Assembly (NCBI GenBank): GCA_964423835.1
Contig: CAYRGJ010000011.1
Location: 19,213-83,212 of the forward strand
Direction of reading: 5' to 3'
Length of the DNA stretch: 64,000 nt
From: JAFGCL01 sp964423835
GTDB lineage: Bacteria; Chloroflexota; Dehalococcoidia; UBA2247; RBG-13-53-26
Shown: positions 1 through 7,192 of the stretch, piece by piece
Position numbering within the stretch: position 1 is the first letter of the stretch
How the letters are laid out: each line of letters begins with the position of its first letter
The notes under the pieces: model-generated
The model's database searches: none
The model's input: the letters and a program-made list of their open reading frames with translations, nothing else
What the model was told of the DNA's origin: nothing
Translations under genes and position numbers: made by a program

Positions 1-91
1 TAATCTGCGCGCAGTGCGGCTCCAGCTTCTGCCGGATCTCGTTGGCTGCCATGAAAGCTACGCGCCACTCAAACGTCTCTTGCTTTGCCAT
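1..91 (-). CDS. Partial hypothetical phage-like protein (N-terminal 30 residues)
   Basis: Leftward gene whose first 30 codons lie in the window, beginning MAKQETFEWRVAFMAANEIR and running off the left edge. The ATG is preceded by AAGGGAG at good spacing. It follows the hypothetical gene ending at 138 in the same direction and so belongs to the same leftward operon. I do not recognise the family and too little is visible to say more. Confidence 0.55.
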   Translation of the reverse strand, partial: MAKQETFEWRVAFMAANEIRQKLEPHCAQI

Positions 92-137
92 CACTTACTC
101 CCTTCAGGCGCCGGCGGGTCAGGATGAAAGTAGTACG

Positions 138-395
138 TCAGGGTGTTGTTGCCCTTTCGATCTCCCTGCCCGCCGGCATGTTTCCCTCTACCAGTTTGGC
201 CCCGGCGCCGGATCGTGGGCCCGGGACCGGCGGCTCGCCCAGGGTCTTTTCTGTCGTGCCCTCGCTGTGTCGAGCCGGTGGGCCTGCCTCGGCCAAGGGT
301 CCCTCGATCATTGGCGTCTTGGTGGCCTCCGCCTCGATGCGTTGGGCAACTTGGTCAACTACTGATATCGGGGTTGCCTGTTTGCTCATCGTCAT
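138..395 (-). CDS. Hypothetical 85-aa protein, Pro/Gly/Glu-rich
   Basis: Small leftward gene of unknown function. A strong ribosome binding site (GGAGGGAGGAAT) precedes the ATG. Its ATG overlaps the stop of the upstream gene (392-583) in an ATGA junction, which argues for real translation by coupling. The protein is hydrophilic, has no transmembrane segment or cysteine, and is rich in Pro, Gly and Glu in its second half, so it is probably partly disordered. It sits in the mobile-element operon that ends at the left window edge. Confidence 0.5.
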   Translation of the reverse strand: MTMSKQATPISVVDQVAQRIEAEATKTPMIEGPLAEAGPPARHSEGTTEKTLGEPPVPGPRSGAGAKLVEGNMPAGREIERATTP

Positions 396-583
396 GGTTC
401 ATTCCTCCCTCCAACTTGTGGTCCGGTTGTCAATACAGTATTCGAGTACTGATTTTCCCAATTCGGAAAGTGCTGGACGCACCGCTTACACCGGCGGCGT
501 ATTCGTTTGGCATTCGCTGTAGGCTCCCATTCCCCCCAGGAATGCTTGAAGAAACAGAGCACTTGGCTTAGACAAATCGGCAC
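392..583 (-). CDS. Small Cys/Trp-motif protein (DUF1660-like pattern)
   Basis: 63-residue protein read from a GTG start directly behind AGAAGGAGGT. It contains C-x4-H-S-W-G-E-W followed about 15 residues later by C-K-R-C, a C-H-C-C arrangement that could hold one zinc. A close paralogue lies at 2288-2413, sharing the KHSWGEW and RIRR-x-CKRC blocks. The pattern resembles small prophage proteins of the DUF1660 type, which have no assigned function; that assignment is an inference. Its stop overlaps the next ATG (ATGA). Confidence 0.55.
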   Translation of the reverse strand: MPICLSQVLCFFKHSWGEWEPTANAKRIRRRCKRCVQHFPNWENQYSNTVLTTGPQVGGRNEP

Positions 584-604
584 TGTTGACCTCCTTCTGC
601 TGCT

Positions 605-1477
605 TCATTCGCTCTTGCTGGCGGCATCCCCCGCCACTTGGATACCGCCAGATGGAGCAAGAGAACAGGGGAGAGTTTGCCCCTGTTCCCATAGAGGCAA
701 CTGCGCTCGGAAACGGCCTATGACCTTGCCGAGCCACTTGTGGTCTGACATCGCCGGCTTTCCTAGCTCGCGCTCCAGGTCGACGATCCGGCCGTAGATC
801 CCTGGAAAGACATGATCGACGCGCCGGATGATCGACTCTTGATAGAACGGGCACCAGTAGCAGCCGGACACGCCGGTTTGCTTGTAGAGAGGCGATTCGA
901 GCTTGATATCCTTCGTTGACAGGAACTGGAGCACGTTTGAGTCCGTCCAGTTCAGAATCGGATGCACCATGAAGCTGCCGGCGTGCTCGGGGTCCGGCGT
1001 GATGGTGCCGTTAGCCTTATACATGAGTTGGCGTCGCGTGCTTTCCAGCCGGCGCACGCCTGTCATTTTGTAGAGGACGGCCTTGCCGAATAGCTGGCGG
1101 AGCTTCGCCCTAGCCGGTCGAAACTTCAAACGCCCGGAACACCAAGGATCCTGAAAGGTCGGGAAGTAGCCTAAGCGCCGTACCAGGGAGAAAAAGTCGT
1201 GATGTCCCTCAAGCTGCAGGTATTCGTGTGGCGTAGAAACGATAGGCTCAAATCCGAATGAGCGCGACGTCTTGACGGCATGATCGGTGCATCCTGGCAG
1301 GTCGATCTCTGTTGTTGAGTACATCGTGCGGATATCGTCGGTCTGCTCCATCATGAGCAGCAGCACCGTCGTCGAGTCTTTGCCGCCTGAAAAGTTGCAG
1401 ATCAGAGGGGCATCGCCCTTTTGCTGGAGCACACCCCGAATGATCGCCCGACTTTCCTCCATCTTGCGCTCCAACAC
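605..1477 (-). CDS. PAPS-reductase/ATP-PPase family protein
   Basis: 290-residue protein of the phosphoadenosine-phosphosulfate reductase (adenine nucleotide alpha hydrolase) superfamily. The PP-loop is seen as NFSGGKDSTT at about residue 30, which binds the pyrophosphate of ATP or an adenylated substrate. A C-terminal GCYWCPFY motif at about residue 215 resembles the Cys pair in DndC-like and phage PAPS-reductase-like proteins. Phage and plasmid copies are common, and their substrate is usually unknown; some relatives act in DNA phosphorothioation. No dnd partner gene is visible here. The start is GTG, but an ATG five codons in is also possible. Real assimilation of sulfate is unlikely in this context. 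Confidence 0.8.
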   Translation of the reverse strand: MLERKMEESRAIIRGVLQQKGDAPLICNFSGGKDSTTVLLLMMEQTDDIRTMYSTTEIDLPGCTDHAVKTSRSFGFEPIVSTPHEYLQLEGHHDFFSLVRRLGYFPTFQDPWCSGRLKFRPARAKLRQLFGKAVLYKMTGVRRLESTRRQLMYKANGTITPDPEHAGSFMVHPILNWTDSNVLQFLSTKDIKLESPLYKQTGVSGCYWCPFYQESIIRRVDHVFPGIYGRIVDLERELGKPAMSDHKWLGKVIGRFRAQLPLWEQGQTLPCSLAPSGGIQVAGDAASKSE

Positions 1478-1627
1478 TTAGGGAATCCTGAACTCCGGTC
1501 GCCGCTTTCCAAGTGGCGTGTCAAACGGACACATCGGCTTGCCTTGGACAAGGTAAACGGCTTTGGCTTTGCATCTGACATTCCCACGTCTGAATGAGCA
1601 GAGAGTTGGTCTGCCTCTTCTACCCAT
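1478..1627 (-). CDS. Small Cys-containing protein
   Basis: About 50 residues starting at an ATG with GGAG nine bases upstream. It contains CSF-x7-C-K at residues 8-18 and PMCPFD near residue 32, so three cysteines could contribute to metal binding. The stop codon directly abuts the GTG start of the PAPS-reductase-like gene, so the two are probably translated together. No family is recognised; it fits the style of the other tiny Cys-rich proteins of this operon. Confidence 0.5.
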   Translation of the reverse strand: MGRRGRPTLCSFRRGNVRCKAKAVYLVQGKPMCPFDTPLGKRRPEFRIP

Positions 1628-1710
1628 GGCTCTTGACTCCTTCTTTTTGCGGTGTGGCCGGGCGACTTCCAATCAGCCCAACCGTGACCCGGCCCACCGC
1701 TATGATCGGC

Positions 1711-2148
1711 TCACGTCCTCGGTGAGCCTGCTTTCCCGATCAGCCCGTTCGTCTCAGGTACGGTGAACAACTTGAGAGCACCGGGGCAAGGGATAGGCTC
1801 GTCGTAGGCTTCTGGATTGGCCAAGACAAAGCCGTAGGGTCCGCTAAACCACGGACTGTCGCTGTGCGTCACGCAATCGACGATATCGACCTCACCGACA
1901 AGCCCGCCTGGGCAATCGTCGGCGAGCACCCTCGACAACTCGGCAAACTTGGTGCCCACGAGATCGCCGAGGCCAAGCTCGTGCCTGTGTGCCATCATCC
2001 AGCGAAAGCCGGCGATGTCCTTGCTTTTCGCCCGGTGTATGCAGATACGCCCCCGGTAGCGTGTTGGCCATCTGCGATTCTCCACGTCCTTGAATGGTGT
2101 ATGGAGAATGACCCAATCCCACGGTCGGCTGGCGCTCAGAGCTAACAT
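1711..2148 (-). CDS. ASCH-domain protein
   Basis: 145-residue protein with an ASCH/PUA-like fold signature: an early RPW-x-W block, DVENRRWPTRYRG at about residue 21, then RICIHRAK. The ASCH superfamily binds RNA or modified nucleosides, and phage and mobile-element members are frequent; a specific substrate cannot be named. The ATG at 2148 is preferred to the GTG one codon upstream because the stop of the preceding gene overlaps it as TGATG. A similar LTxP/SxPW-containing half is typical of small phage ASCH proteins. Confidence 0.75.
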   Translation of the reverse strand: MLALSASRPWDWVILHTPFKDVENRRWPTRYRGRICIHRAKSKDIAGFRWMMAHRHELGLGDLVGTKFAELSRVLADDCPGGLVGEVDIVDCVTHSDSPWFSGPYGFVLANPEAYDEPIPCPGALKLFTVPETNGLIGKAGSPRT

Positions 2149-2291
2149 CACTCTGCCTCCAGCCTGATCTGCCTATCGAGACGCCTTGCCCTGAGAGTTG
2201 CCAGAGCCTTGTCTATGGCCGCCTTCAGTTGTTCAGCGGCGTGTGGATCTTGGGGCCGCAAGGTGATCTCTATCCGTGTCGGCTCTGTCAC
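2148..2291 (-). CDS. Small helical protein, 47 aa, translationally coupled
   Basis: Very short leftward gene, too short for usual length filters. It starts at a GTG that overlaps the stop of the upstream gene (GTGA) and ends with a stop that overlaps the ATG of the ASCH gene (TGATG). Both junctions are typical of tightly coupled phage operons and support it as real. The product begins with TEPTRIEITLRPQDP and continues as a charged amphipathic helix rich in Ala, Arg and Leu. No function can be assigned. Confidence 0.5.
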   Translation of the reverse strand: MTEPTRIEITLRPQDPHAAEQLKAAIDKALATLRARRLDRQIRLEAE

Positions 2292-2413
2292 GCTACCCAC
2301 TTCCATTCGTCACAGTGGCATCGCTTGCATTGCCGCCGTATGCGCTCGGCCCTCTCCGTGGGTTGCCATTCCCCCCAGGAGTGCTTGATAAGACACAGTA
2401 ATTTGCGGATCAT
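2288..2413 (-). CDS. Small Cys/Trp-motif protein, paralogue of the 392-583 product
   Basis: 41-residue protein with CLIKHSWGEWQPT followed by RIRRQCKRCHCDEW. It shares its core with the product at 392-583, so the operon carries two diverged copies of a tiny putative zinc-binding protein resembling DUF1660 prophage proteins. AAGGGAG lies seven bases before the ATG. The start overlaps the stop of the gene at 2410-2628 (ATGA) and its stop overlaps the next start (GTGA). Confidence 0.5.
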   Translation of the reverse strand: MIRKLLCLIKHSWGEWQPTERAERIRRQCKRCHCDEWKWVA

Positions 2414-2628
2414 TGACTTGCTCCCTTCCGGCGATCGGTGAGCGAGCCGATCAGGGTACGGCGACATAAGCGAACTGTGGCTCGTGTGGCTCCGATGGTC
2501 GGCTCGCCGAAGAAGGGGCACCAGTCGCCGCAGTAGTTGCGCTCCGGGCCGTCCGGGCAAATCTGCGTCTTGTAGCTGCCCGCCCTGAGAATCTGGAGGT
2601 ATCCGTCTGACGTGATCTCGATTACCAC
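2410..2628 (-). CDS. Cys-rich small protein, 72 aa
   Basis: Starts at GTG behind AAAGGGG with six bases of spacing. Residues 24-36 hold C-x8-C-G-x2-CPFFGEP, three cysteines resembling a short zinc-binding loop seen in small phage proteins, followed by an Arg-rich C-terminus. The stop overlaps the following ATG. The family is not recognised; a role in nucleic-acid binding would be a guess based on charge and cysteine pattern. Confidence 0.5.
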   Translation of the reverse strand: MVIEITSDGYLQILRAGSYKTQICPDGPERNYCGDWCPFFGEPTIGATRATVRLCRRTLIGSLTDRRKGASQ

Positions 2629-2740
2629 TCTCTACCCCTTTCCAGGCTGGAGTCTCCAATCCTTGCCTCTTGCTGGCGGCATCCCCTCCCACCACTCAGA
2701 TGTCGCCAGCGGGAGTCAAGAGAGCCGCTAGGCCGGCTCT

Positions 2741-3319
2741 CTAGGCGTGATCCGCGTCACCGTCCTTGATGGGCACCGGCGTAATGCCGCGCTTGGCCAG
2801 ATCCTCGCGCTTCTCGTCCGTCAGTTCGGACTCCCACACCGGCATCTCGATGCGCTGCGGCACGAAGGCCGCGAATATGGCCAGTTGGGGCTTGTCGTCC
2901 TGGTCAAACATCGCTTTCCGGTGGCAGAGGTAAACCCACGTCTCGCCCACCTTGAGCTTCTTGGGAATGGCAGGGATGCGCTTGCTGACTCCAAGCTCCA
3001 GCGCCTCGGCCATGAATGCCGCCGGCGTCTTGTAGCTCTGCTCGCCCACACCGAGCAGATAGGCGACCTCATCGTGTGGCGTGCAGACTCGGCAAAGCTC
3101 CCTGTCAGAGTCTGACTCGGTGCAGTAGGTATGGTTACCAAAGAGCTTCAGGGGATTGATCTCTGCCGGCGACCGTGGGAACTTCACGCCCAGGCCGCAG
3201 GCCGGACAATGCTCAACGGGGAAGGGCAGCCGGTCACAGGCGCGCCATAGGCCGCCCGCGACCAAGTAGATACCGCCCACCTTGCGATAGCCGCATCCTC
3301 GCTTTGCTTCACAGGCCAT
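2741..3319 (-). CDS. Hypothetical protein with paired Cys motifs, 192 aa
   Basis: The start at 3319 (MACEAKRGCGYRKVGGIYLV) is chosen because its ATG overlaps the TAA of the upstream gene. The N-terminus has CEAKRGC, then HCPACGLG at about residue 36 and CRVC at about residue 73, so one or two zinc sites are plausible. The C-terminal half, including PAIPKKLKVGETWVYLCHRKAMFD, contains no motif I recognise. The arrangement is consistent with a phage or plasmid protein of unknown role. Confidence 0.6.
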   Translation of the reverse strand: MACEAKRGCGYRKVGGIYLVAGGLWRACDRLPFPVEHCPACGLGVKFPRSPAEINPLKLFGNHTYCTESDSDRELCRVCTPHDEVAYLLGVGEQSYKTPAAFMAEALELGVSKRIPAIPKKLKVGETWVYLCHRKAMFDQDDKPQLAIFAAFVPQRIEMPVWESELTDEKREDLAKRGITPVPIKDGDADHA

Positions 3320-3510
3320 TACGACACCGCCTCGTCCGTAGTCAGACACTCGACCTTCTTGACGGTGCGGCTGGAGAATGCGCCCCGGCGGGCGTTGTGC
3401 ATGGCGACTCTCTTGGCCTCGGTCTCGTCCGTGGCGTCGACTAGGATGGCGCTGTCGTCCTTGAACCAAACCCTGTAGCACTTGAGGATGGTGGCTGTTT
3501 TGTTCGACAT
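3319..3510 (-). CDS. Small hypothetical protein, 63 aa
   Basis: Begins MSNKTATILKCYRVWFKDDS with AAAGGAG six bases upstream, a strong ribosome binding site. The predicted fold is beta-strand then helix (CYRVWF, AILVDA, ETEAKRVAMHNA), similar in length and style to small phage proteins with a single mixed domain. Its stop overlaps the next start as TAATG. No function can be assigned. Confidence 0.6.
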   Translation of the reverse strand: MSNKTATILKCYRVWFKDDSAILVDATDETEAKRVAMHNARRGAFSSRTVKKVECLTTDEAVS

Positions 3511-3556
3511 CTTCGCTCCTTTCCTATTTCTGGCCCTCTGCCGGGGCCTTGTGCTC

Positions 3557-3745
3557 TTACTCCGGTTGACGCGGCCTGCCTAAGACGAAAGGGCCTGGGT
3601 GGCCGTGTGCCTCAAACTCCTTCTCTTCTCTCGCCCAGGCCCTTTCTGCTGCCTCTTCTCGTGTCGGTCTGCCGCGGTGCCGGCTGCCAGGCCGCGGAGG
3701 CATTCGACAGATGGTCGACAGACACTCCCTACTCCTGCCCTTCAT
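3557..3745 (-). CDS. Small basic hypothetical protein, 62 aa
   Basis: The start at 3745 is supported by an ATGA overlap with the stop of the ribbon-helix-helix gene. The product is strongly basic, with RPGSRHRGRPTREEAAERAW in its centre, and contains a short charged helix. It may bind nucleic acid, but no family is recognised. It is the second gene of the leftward operon. Confidence 0.45.
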   Translation of the reverse strand: MKGRSRECLSTICRMPPRPGSRHRGRPTREEAAERAWAREEKEFEAHGHPGPFVLGRPRQPE

Positions 3746-3933
3746 GCCAACGTTTCCTGTGCTAGCTTCTTGAGAGGGGCATGGAGCCGGCGATAGAAGT
3801 TCCACGCATCCCTCAACAGTTCGCTCTTGGGCGTGTTCTTCTCTAGGGACATCAGTGTTAAAGCATCGGCTTCATCTTTGGACAATATCGTTGATGCAGG
3901 GTGTGCCCCTCCGGGTAAGCCTCTTCTCGGCAT
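3742..3933 (-). CDS. Ribbon-helix-helix-like regulator
   Basis: 63 residues from an ATG preceded by GGGAGG (the longer reading from 3996 lacks a good ribosome binding site). A central TILSKDEADAL strand-helix followed by NTPKSELLRDAWNFYRR resembles the Arc/MetJ/CopG ribbon-helix-helix DNA-binding fold. It is the first gene of the leftward operon and lies directly beneath the predicted promoter, so it could be an autoregulator. It faces the HTH repressor at 4142, giving a divergent two-regulator switch like those of temperate elements; that functional reading is inference. Confidence 0.6.
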   Translation of the reverse strand: MPRRGLPGGAHPASTILSKDEADALTLMSLEKNTPKSELLRDAWNFYRRLHAPLKKLAQETLA

Positions 3934-3967
3934 TCGACCTCCCATTAACACATTGTGGCTAATACCG

Positions 3968-3996
3968 AGCATATTACGGATGATATCTCCTGTCAA
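3968..3996 (-). promoter_or_regulatory. Sigma-70-type promoter of the leftward operon
   Basis: On the minus strand TTGACA (3991-3996) and TATGCT (3968-3973) are separated by 17 bases, an almost ideal spacing. It sits about 35 bases upstream of the ribbon-helix-helix gene start and reads away from the repressor gene. Confidence 0.6.
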
Positions 3997-4011
3997 TAGG
4001 TACTAGCGCAG

Positions 4012-4028
4012 TTATACATCATGTGTAA
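4012..4028. promoter_or_regulatory. Candidate operator dyad between divergent regulators
   Basis: A 17-base near-perfect inverted repeat, TTATACAT-C-ATGTGTAA, lies just upstream of the leftward promoter and about 110 bases before the repressor gene. Its position in an AT-rich divergent intergenic region fits binding by the HTH or ribbon-helix-helix regulator. Confidence 0.4.
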
Positions 4029-4141
4029 TATATCCTAGGTTATCCATGACACTCACGCAGGAGCATTGACAAAACCTAACATGTTTGATAGGATTGTCCA
4101 TTCAGAGGGGCAGCGGAATACTAGGGGGAGGTGCGGAGGAA

Positions 4142-4546
4142 ATGGGCAGGCGGCGAGATTATCCGATCCTAAGAGATGGCACGCCACGCATGGCCAAGAT
4201 TGGCCAGCGGTTGAAGCAGGATCTGCAGGAGAGCGGGGTCCAGTACACCGCGCTAGGGCGCATCAGTGGTGTCGACCCTCAACTCATTGGCAGGCTTTGT
4301 CGCAATCCTCAGACGGTACCTGATCTAAAGTCCCTGGCGGCGATTGCCAAGGCCAGGGAACGTAGCATCGACTGGTATGTGTGGGAGCATCCGACTGAGC
4401 TATCTGTCGTCTGTTCCTTTCTCGCTTTCAGTTGGCACAAGCTGCTGCCGGAAGAGAGGGAAACAGTCCTCAACGTTGTGAAGCTGACAGAGAGTGCCTT
4501 GGCTCAGCGCTCCATGTCTCAGAAATATAAGACTCCCAAAGGATAG
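4142..4546 (+). CDS. XRE-like helix-turn-helix repressor
   Basis: 134-residue protein with a lambda-repressor-like HTH at about residues 20-68: RLKQDLQESGVQYTALGRIS, VDPQLIGRLCRNPQTVPDLKSLAAIA. The C-terminal part is short and carries no LexA-type peptidase motif. The chosen ATG follows a GGAGG-rich stretch; another start 19 codons later is possible. It lies between the divergent leftward operon and the attachment-site remnant and is the only rightward gene of the element, so it is the likely lysogeny or maintenance repressor. Confidence 0.7.
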   Translation: MGRRRDYPILRDGTPRMAKIGQRLKQDLQESGVQYTALGRISGVDPQLIGRLCRNPQTVPDLKSLAAIAKARERSIDWYVWEHPTELSVVCSFLAFSWHKLLPEERETVLNVVKLTESALAQRSMSQKYKTPKG

Positions 4547-4598
4547 CTGGAGTCCGAAGTAGGAGGAAGTAGGCGCTTCTGGTTTTTCACGCTTCCCC

Positions 4599-4643
4599 CT
4601 CTCAAGGAGGAGATCGGGGGTTCGAATCCCCCATGCGCTACCA
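4599..4643 (+). tRNA. 3' fragment of a tRNA, probably tRNA-Glu(CTC), marking an attachment site
   Basis: The fragment contains an anticodon-loop-like CTCTCAA, a 3' stem GGAGG, a perfect T-arm (GGGGG-TTCGAAT-CCCCC at 4616-4632), a 3' acceptor strand ATGCGCT, discriminator A and encoded CCA. No matching 5' acceptor or D-arm lies upstream, and the 5' side of the anticodon stem does not pair fully, so it is not a complete tRNA. This is what is left at the distal end of an element integrated into a tRNA 3' half. The loop matches bacterial tRNA-Glu(CTC); identity is an inference. Confidence 0.6.
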
Positions 4644-4831
4644 AACCCCCTTCTTAGCCCATTTCTGAGCGTCAAACCGGGCTGCCCTGGCCCGCCAGGA
4701 CGGATTCTCCCCCAGACGCCTTTTCCGGGGTCTTCCCGGCCATCGGATAAGTACACTGCGGCACGCTCAATAGGTATGAATGACAATTCCCCGAGCAGGC
4801 GCCGGCCGGGATATTGAGGATAGGCGAAGAA

Positions 4832-6154
4832 ATGGCCATGGCAGACGACAGGGCGCTGGCCCGCCGGATCGGCCTGACCGCAGCGGTCATGACGGGTCTC
4901 GGTGTCGTAATCGGCTCCGGGATCTACGTCATACTGGGGATCGCCGCCGGCCCTGCCGGGAACGCCGTCTGGCTCTCCTTCCTCATTGCGGCCGCCGGCG
5001 CCAGCTTCACCGCGTTCACTTACGCCCGCCTGGCCCGGGATAACCCCCAGAACTCTCCGGAGTTCCAGTATGTTGGCGGCGCCTTCGGGAGGCTGCCCGG
5101 CTTCCTGGCCGGATGGCTCATACTGGTGGCGCAGATCGTCTCCGCCGCCACGGTGGCCCTCGGTTTTGCCGGTTACCTGCACGCACTGACCGGCTTCCCG
5201 GAGCTGCCCGCCGCCGTCATCCTCATCGTCGTCAGCGTGGTCATCATCTTCTTCGGCATCAGTCATTCCACCATGGCCGCCGGCCTGCTCACGGTGGTGG
5301 AGATCATCGGGTTGCTCATAGTCATCGGCATCGGGTCCACCCGGCTGGGTGACGTTGACTACCTGGAGATGCCGTCGGGGCTTTTCGGTGTGTTTACCGG
5401 GGCGTCGCTGGTGTTCTTCGCCTACCTGGGCTTTGAAGGCATGGCTAACCTCGCCGGGGAAATGCGCAACCCGCGCAGGGACATGCCGCGGGCCATCACC
5501 CTGGTGCTGGTGATAAGCACCATCCTCTATACCCTCGTGGCCCTGTCCGCCGTAAGCACCCTGGGCTGGGAATCCTTGAGCCAGTCCAGAGCCCCATTCT
5601 CGGACATCGCCCGGGAAGCCCTGGGAAGCCGGGCGGGATCGGTGATGGCCGTCATCTCGCTGGCCTCGACAGCCAACACGGTGCTGGTCCTCCTGCTGGC
5701 CGGCTCACGGATCGCCCACGCGCTGTCGGCGGGCGGGGTACTGCCCGCCCCCCTGTCCAGGGTCAGCCCGAGGACCAGGGCCCCGTGGCTGGCCCTGCTG
5801 GCCGTCGGCCTCCTGGCCCTCATCTTCAGCCTGTTTGGCGATGTCCGGCAGGTGGCGGAATACACCAACTTCACCACGCTGCTGGCCTTCATCGCCGTGA
5901 ACGCCAGCGCCTTCATGCTGCTTCGGCGCAGCCGCCCCGGAATCTGGCCGGATGCTGTCGTGAACCGGGTGTTGCCAGCCCTGGGTATCGGGTTCTCCAT
6001 CTGGCTGGCGATCACCGCCGGAAAGGGGGCGGCCGCCTTCGGGGGGATAGCCATCGCGGCCGGCATCTCCATCTACGCCACCAATTCCATCATGCAGAAG
6101 GCCGCGAATGACAAAGGGACGACGGACCGGCCGGACGGCCGGCGGAAAGAATAA
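4832..6154 (+). CDS. APC-family amino acid permease
   Basis: 440-residue integral membrane transporter with about 12 hydrophobic segments. The first helix carries the family signature GLGVVIGSGIYVILG at about residue 25, which lines the substrate site, and GFEGMANLAGEMRNPRRDMPRAI at about residue 200 is the conserved loop after helix 6. The fold is that of the amino acid-polyamine-organocation superfamily. Substrate cannot be read from sequence. The start at ATG 4832 is preferred because an AGGA-containing region precedes it; a TTG six codons upstream is the alternative. It is the first chromosomal gene after the integrated element and is followed 14 bases later by the DUF1428 gene. Confidence 0.9.
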   Translation: MAMADDRALARRIGLTAAVMTGLGVVIGSGIYVILGIAAGPAGNAVWLSFLIAAAGASFTAFTYARLARDNPQNSPEFQYVGGAFGRLPGFLAGWLILVAQIVSAATVALGFAGYLHALTGFPELPAAVILIVVSVVIIFFGISHSTMAAGLLTVVEIIGLLIVIGIGSTRLGDVDYLEMPSGLFGVFTGASLVFFAYLGFEGMANLAGEMRNPRRDMPRAITLVLVISTILYTLVALSAVSTLGWESLSQSRAPFSDIAREALGSRAGSVMAVISLASTANTVLVLLLAGSRIAHALSAGGVLPAPLSRVSPRTRAPWLALLAVGLLALIFSLFGDVRQVAEYTNFTTLLAFIAVNASAFMLLRRSRPGIWPDAVVNRVLPALGIGFSIWLAITAGKGAAAFGGIAIAAGISIYATNSIMQKAANDKGTTDRPDGRRKE

Positions 6155-6168
6155 GGGAGGATGGGAAG

Positions 6169-6546
6169 ATGAGGTACGTCGATGGATACGTTCTGGTAGT
6201 GCCCGAGGCACAACTGGCTGCCTACCGGAAGATGGCCGAGGAGGGCGCCAAGCTCTGGAAGAAGTACGGCGCCCTGGATTACATTGAGGCCGTAGGCCAG
6301 GACCTGGACCCTGATGCCAATGCCGAGATGAAGCGTGGGACCTTCCCCGCCATGGCGGGCGCCAAGCCTGGCGAGACCATTATCTTCTCCTACATCCTGT
6401 TCGAATCGAGGCAGCATCGTGACGAGGTCAATTCCAGAGTCATGGCGGACCCGAGCATGGCGCCGGGCGAGGGGGAGGGCCAGAAGATGCCCTTCGACCT
6501 CTCGCGGATGGCCTACGGCGGATTTGAGGTCATGGTGGAAGGCTAG
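6169..6546 (+). CDS. DUF1428 family protein
   Basis: 125-residue protein matching the DUF1428 pattern: MRYVDGYVLVVPEAQLAAYR at the N-terminus, then FPAMAGAKPGETIIFSYILF and FDLSRMAYGGFEVMVEG at the end. This is a dimeric alpha/beta-barrel (ferredoxin-like) family with no assigned reaction. GGGAGGATGGGAAG precedes the ATG. It lies 14 bases after the permease stop and may be cotranscribed with it. Confidence 0.85.
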   Translation: MRYVDGYVLVVPEAQLAAYRKMAEEGAKLWKKYGALDYIEAVGQDLDPDANAEMKRGTFPAMAGAKPGETIIFSYILFESRQHRDEVNSRVMADPSMAPGEGEGQKMPFDLSRMAYGGFEVMVEG

Positions 6547-6719
6547 AACGGAGCCGATGCCGGGCGGCAACTTGCCGCCATGCGGAATCCGCGAAGGACC
6601 GGAGCAGGTAGTTCTACCAGTAGCCCGCCTTGGGACGCCGGCATATCCTTCAACTGCCGTCCCGCCAGACAGGACGTACCGTCCAACGAAGCACGTGGGA
6701 AAGCGGACAAGGAGGGGAC

Positions 6720-6857
6720 ATGGATTGCCGGAACTGCGGTAAGGAACTGCCACAGAACTCGAGTTTCTGCAAGGCCTGCGGGGCCCGCTGGCTTCCGGAG
6801 GTGGACCGGCCTCCGGCTGAGAAGCCGCGGAAGAAACCCTCCAAGAAAGAGAAGTAG
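6720..6857 (+). CDS. Zinc-ribbon mini-protein, 45 aa
   Basis: Begins MDCRNCGKELPQNSSFCKAC, a classic CxxC-x11-CxxC zinc ribbon, followed by a short linker and a Lys-rich tail (RKKPSKKEK). GGAGGGGAC lies directly before the ATG. Such ribbons are common in Chloroflexota as stand-alone proteins or at the N-terminus of larger ones. Function unknown. Confidence 0.7.
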   Translation: MDCRNCGKELPQNSSFCKACGARWLPEVDRPPAEKPRKKPSKKEK

Positions 6858-7098
6858 CTCCCTCCACTCATGGCCGGCGCGCAGCCAGCCGGCGCGGTCT
6901 ATGTACCGGTAGCTGTTGGGGAGGCATACCCTGCCTTTCGCGCGTCCGCCAGAAGAACTCGTCGAATATCAGCCTGGGGTCATCGTTCCCGCAGACCCGG
7001 TTCATGCACGTGGCCAACGTGAATGAGGGGACCCTCCTGACGCGGGCAACGAGGCGATACGTCCCGGTGACAATCGTGTCAAATACATGATCCGAACG

Positions 7099-7127
7099 TT
7101 GACAGATATTTATGTCCACGCTATTAT
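7099..7127 (+). promoter_or_regulatory. Strong sigma-70-type promoter
   Basis: TTGACA (7099-7104), a 17-base spacer and TATTAT (7122-7127) form a near-consensus promoter about 65 bases ahead of the TPR lipoprotein. The remainder of 6858-7186 holds nothing I can support; a leftward 83-codon reading there has no family resemblance. Confidence 0.7.
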
Positions 7128-7192
7128 CTTAGTCGACTGCCCCTGTACGTGCGCTGAGATCAGTCTGGAGCCTGCCGGGAGTAGGGGTGAAG

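Noticed and set aside
4400..5266. 288-codon leftward reading across the tRNA fragment and permease start
   Set aside because: It contains the translated reverse complement of the tRNA T-arm (GIRTPDLLLER), a well-known false gene signal, and mirrors the permease.
6868..7119. Leftward 83-codon reading between the zinc ribbon and the TPR lipoprotein
   Set aside because: No ribosome binding site or family; it covers the strong rightward promoter.
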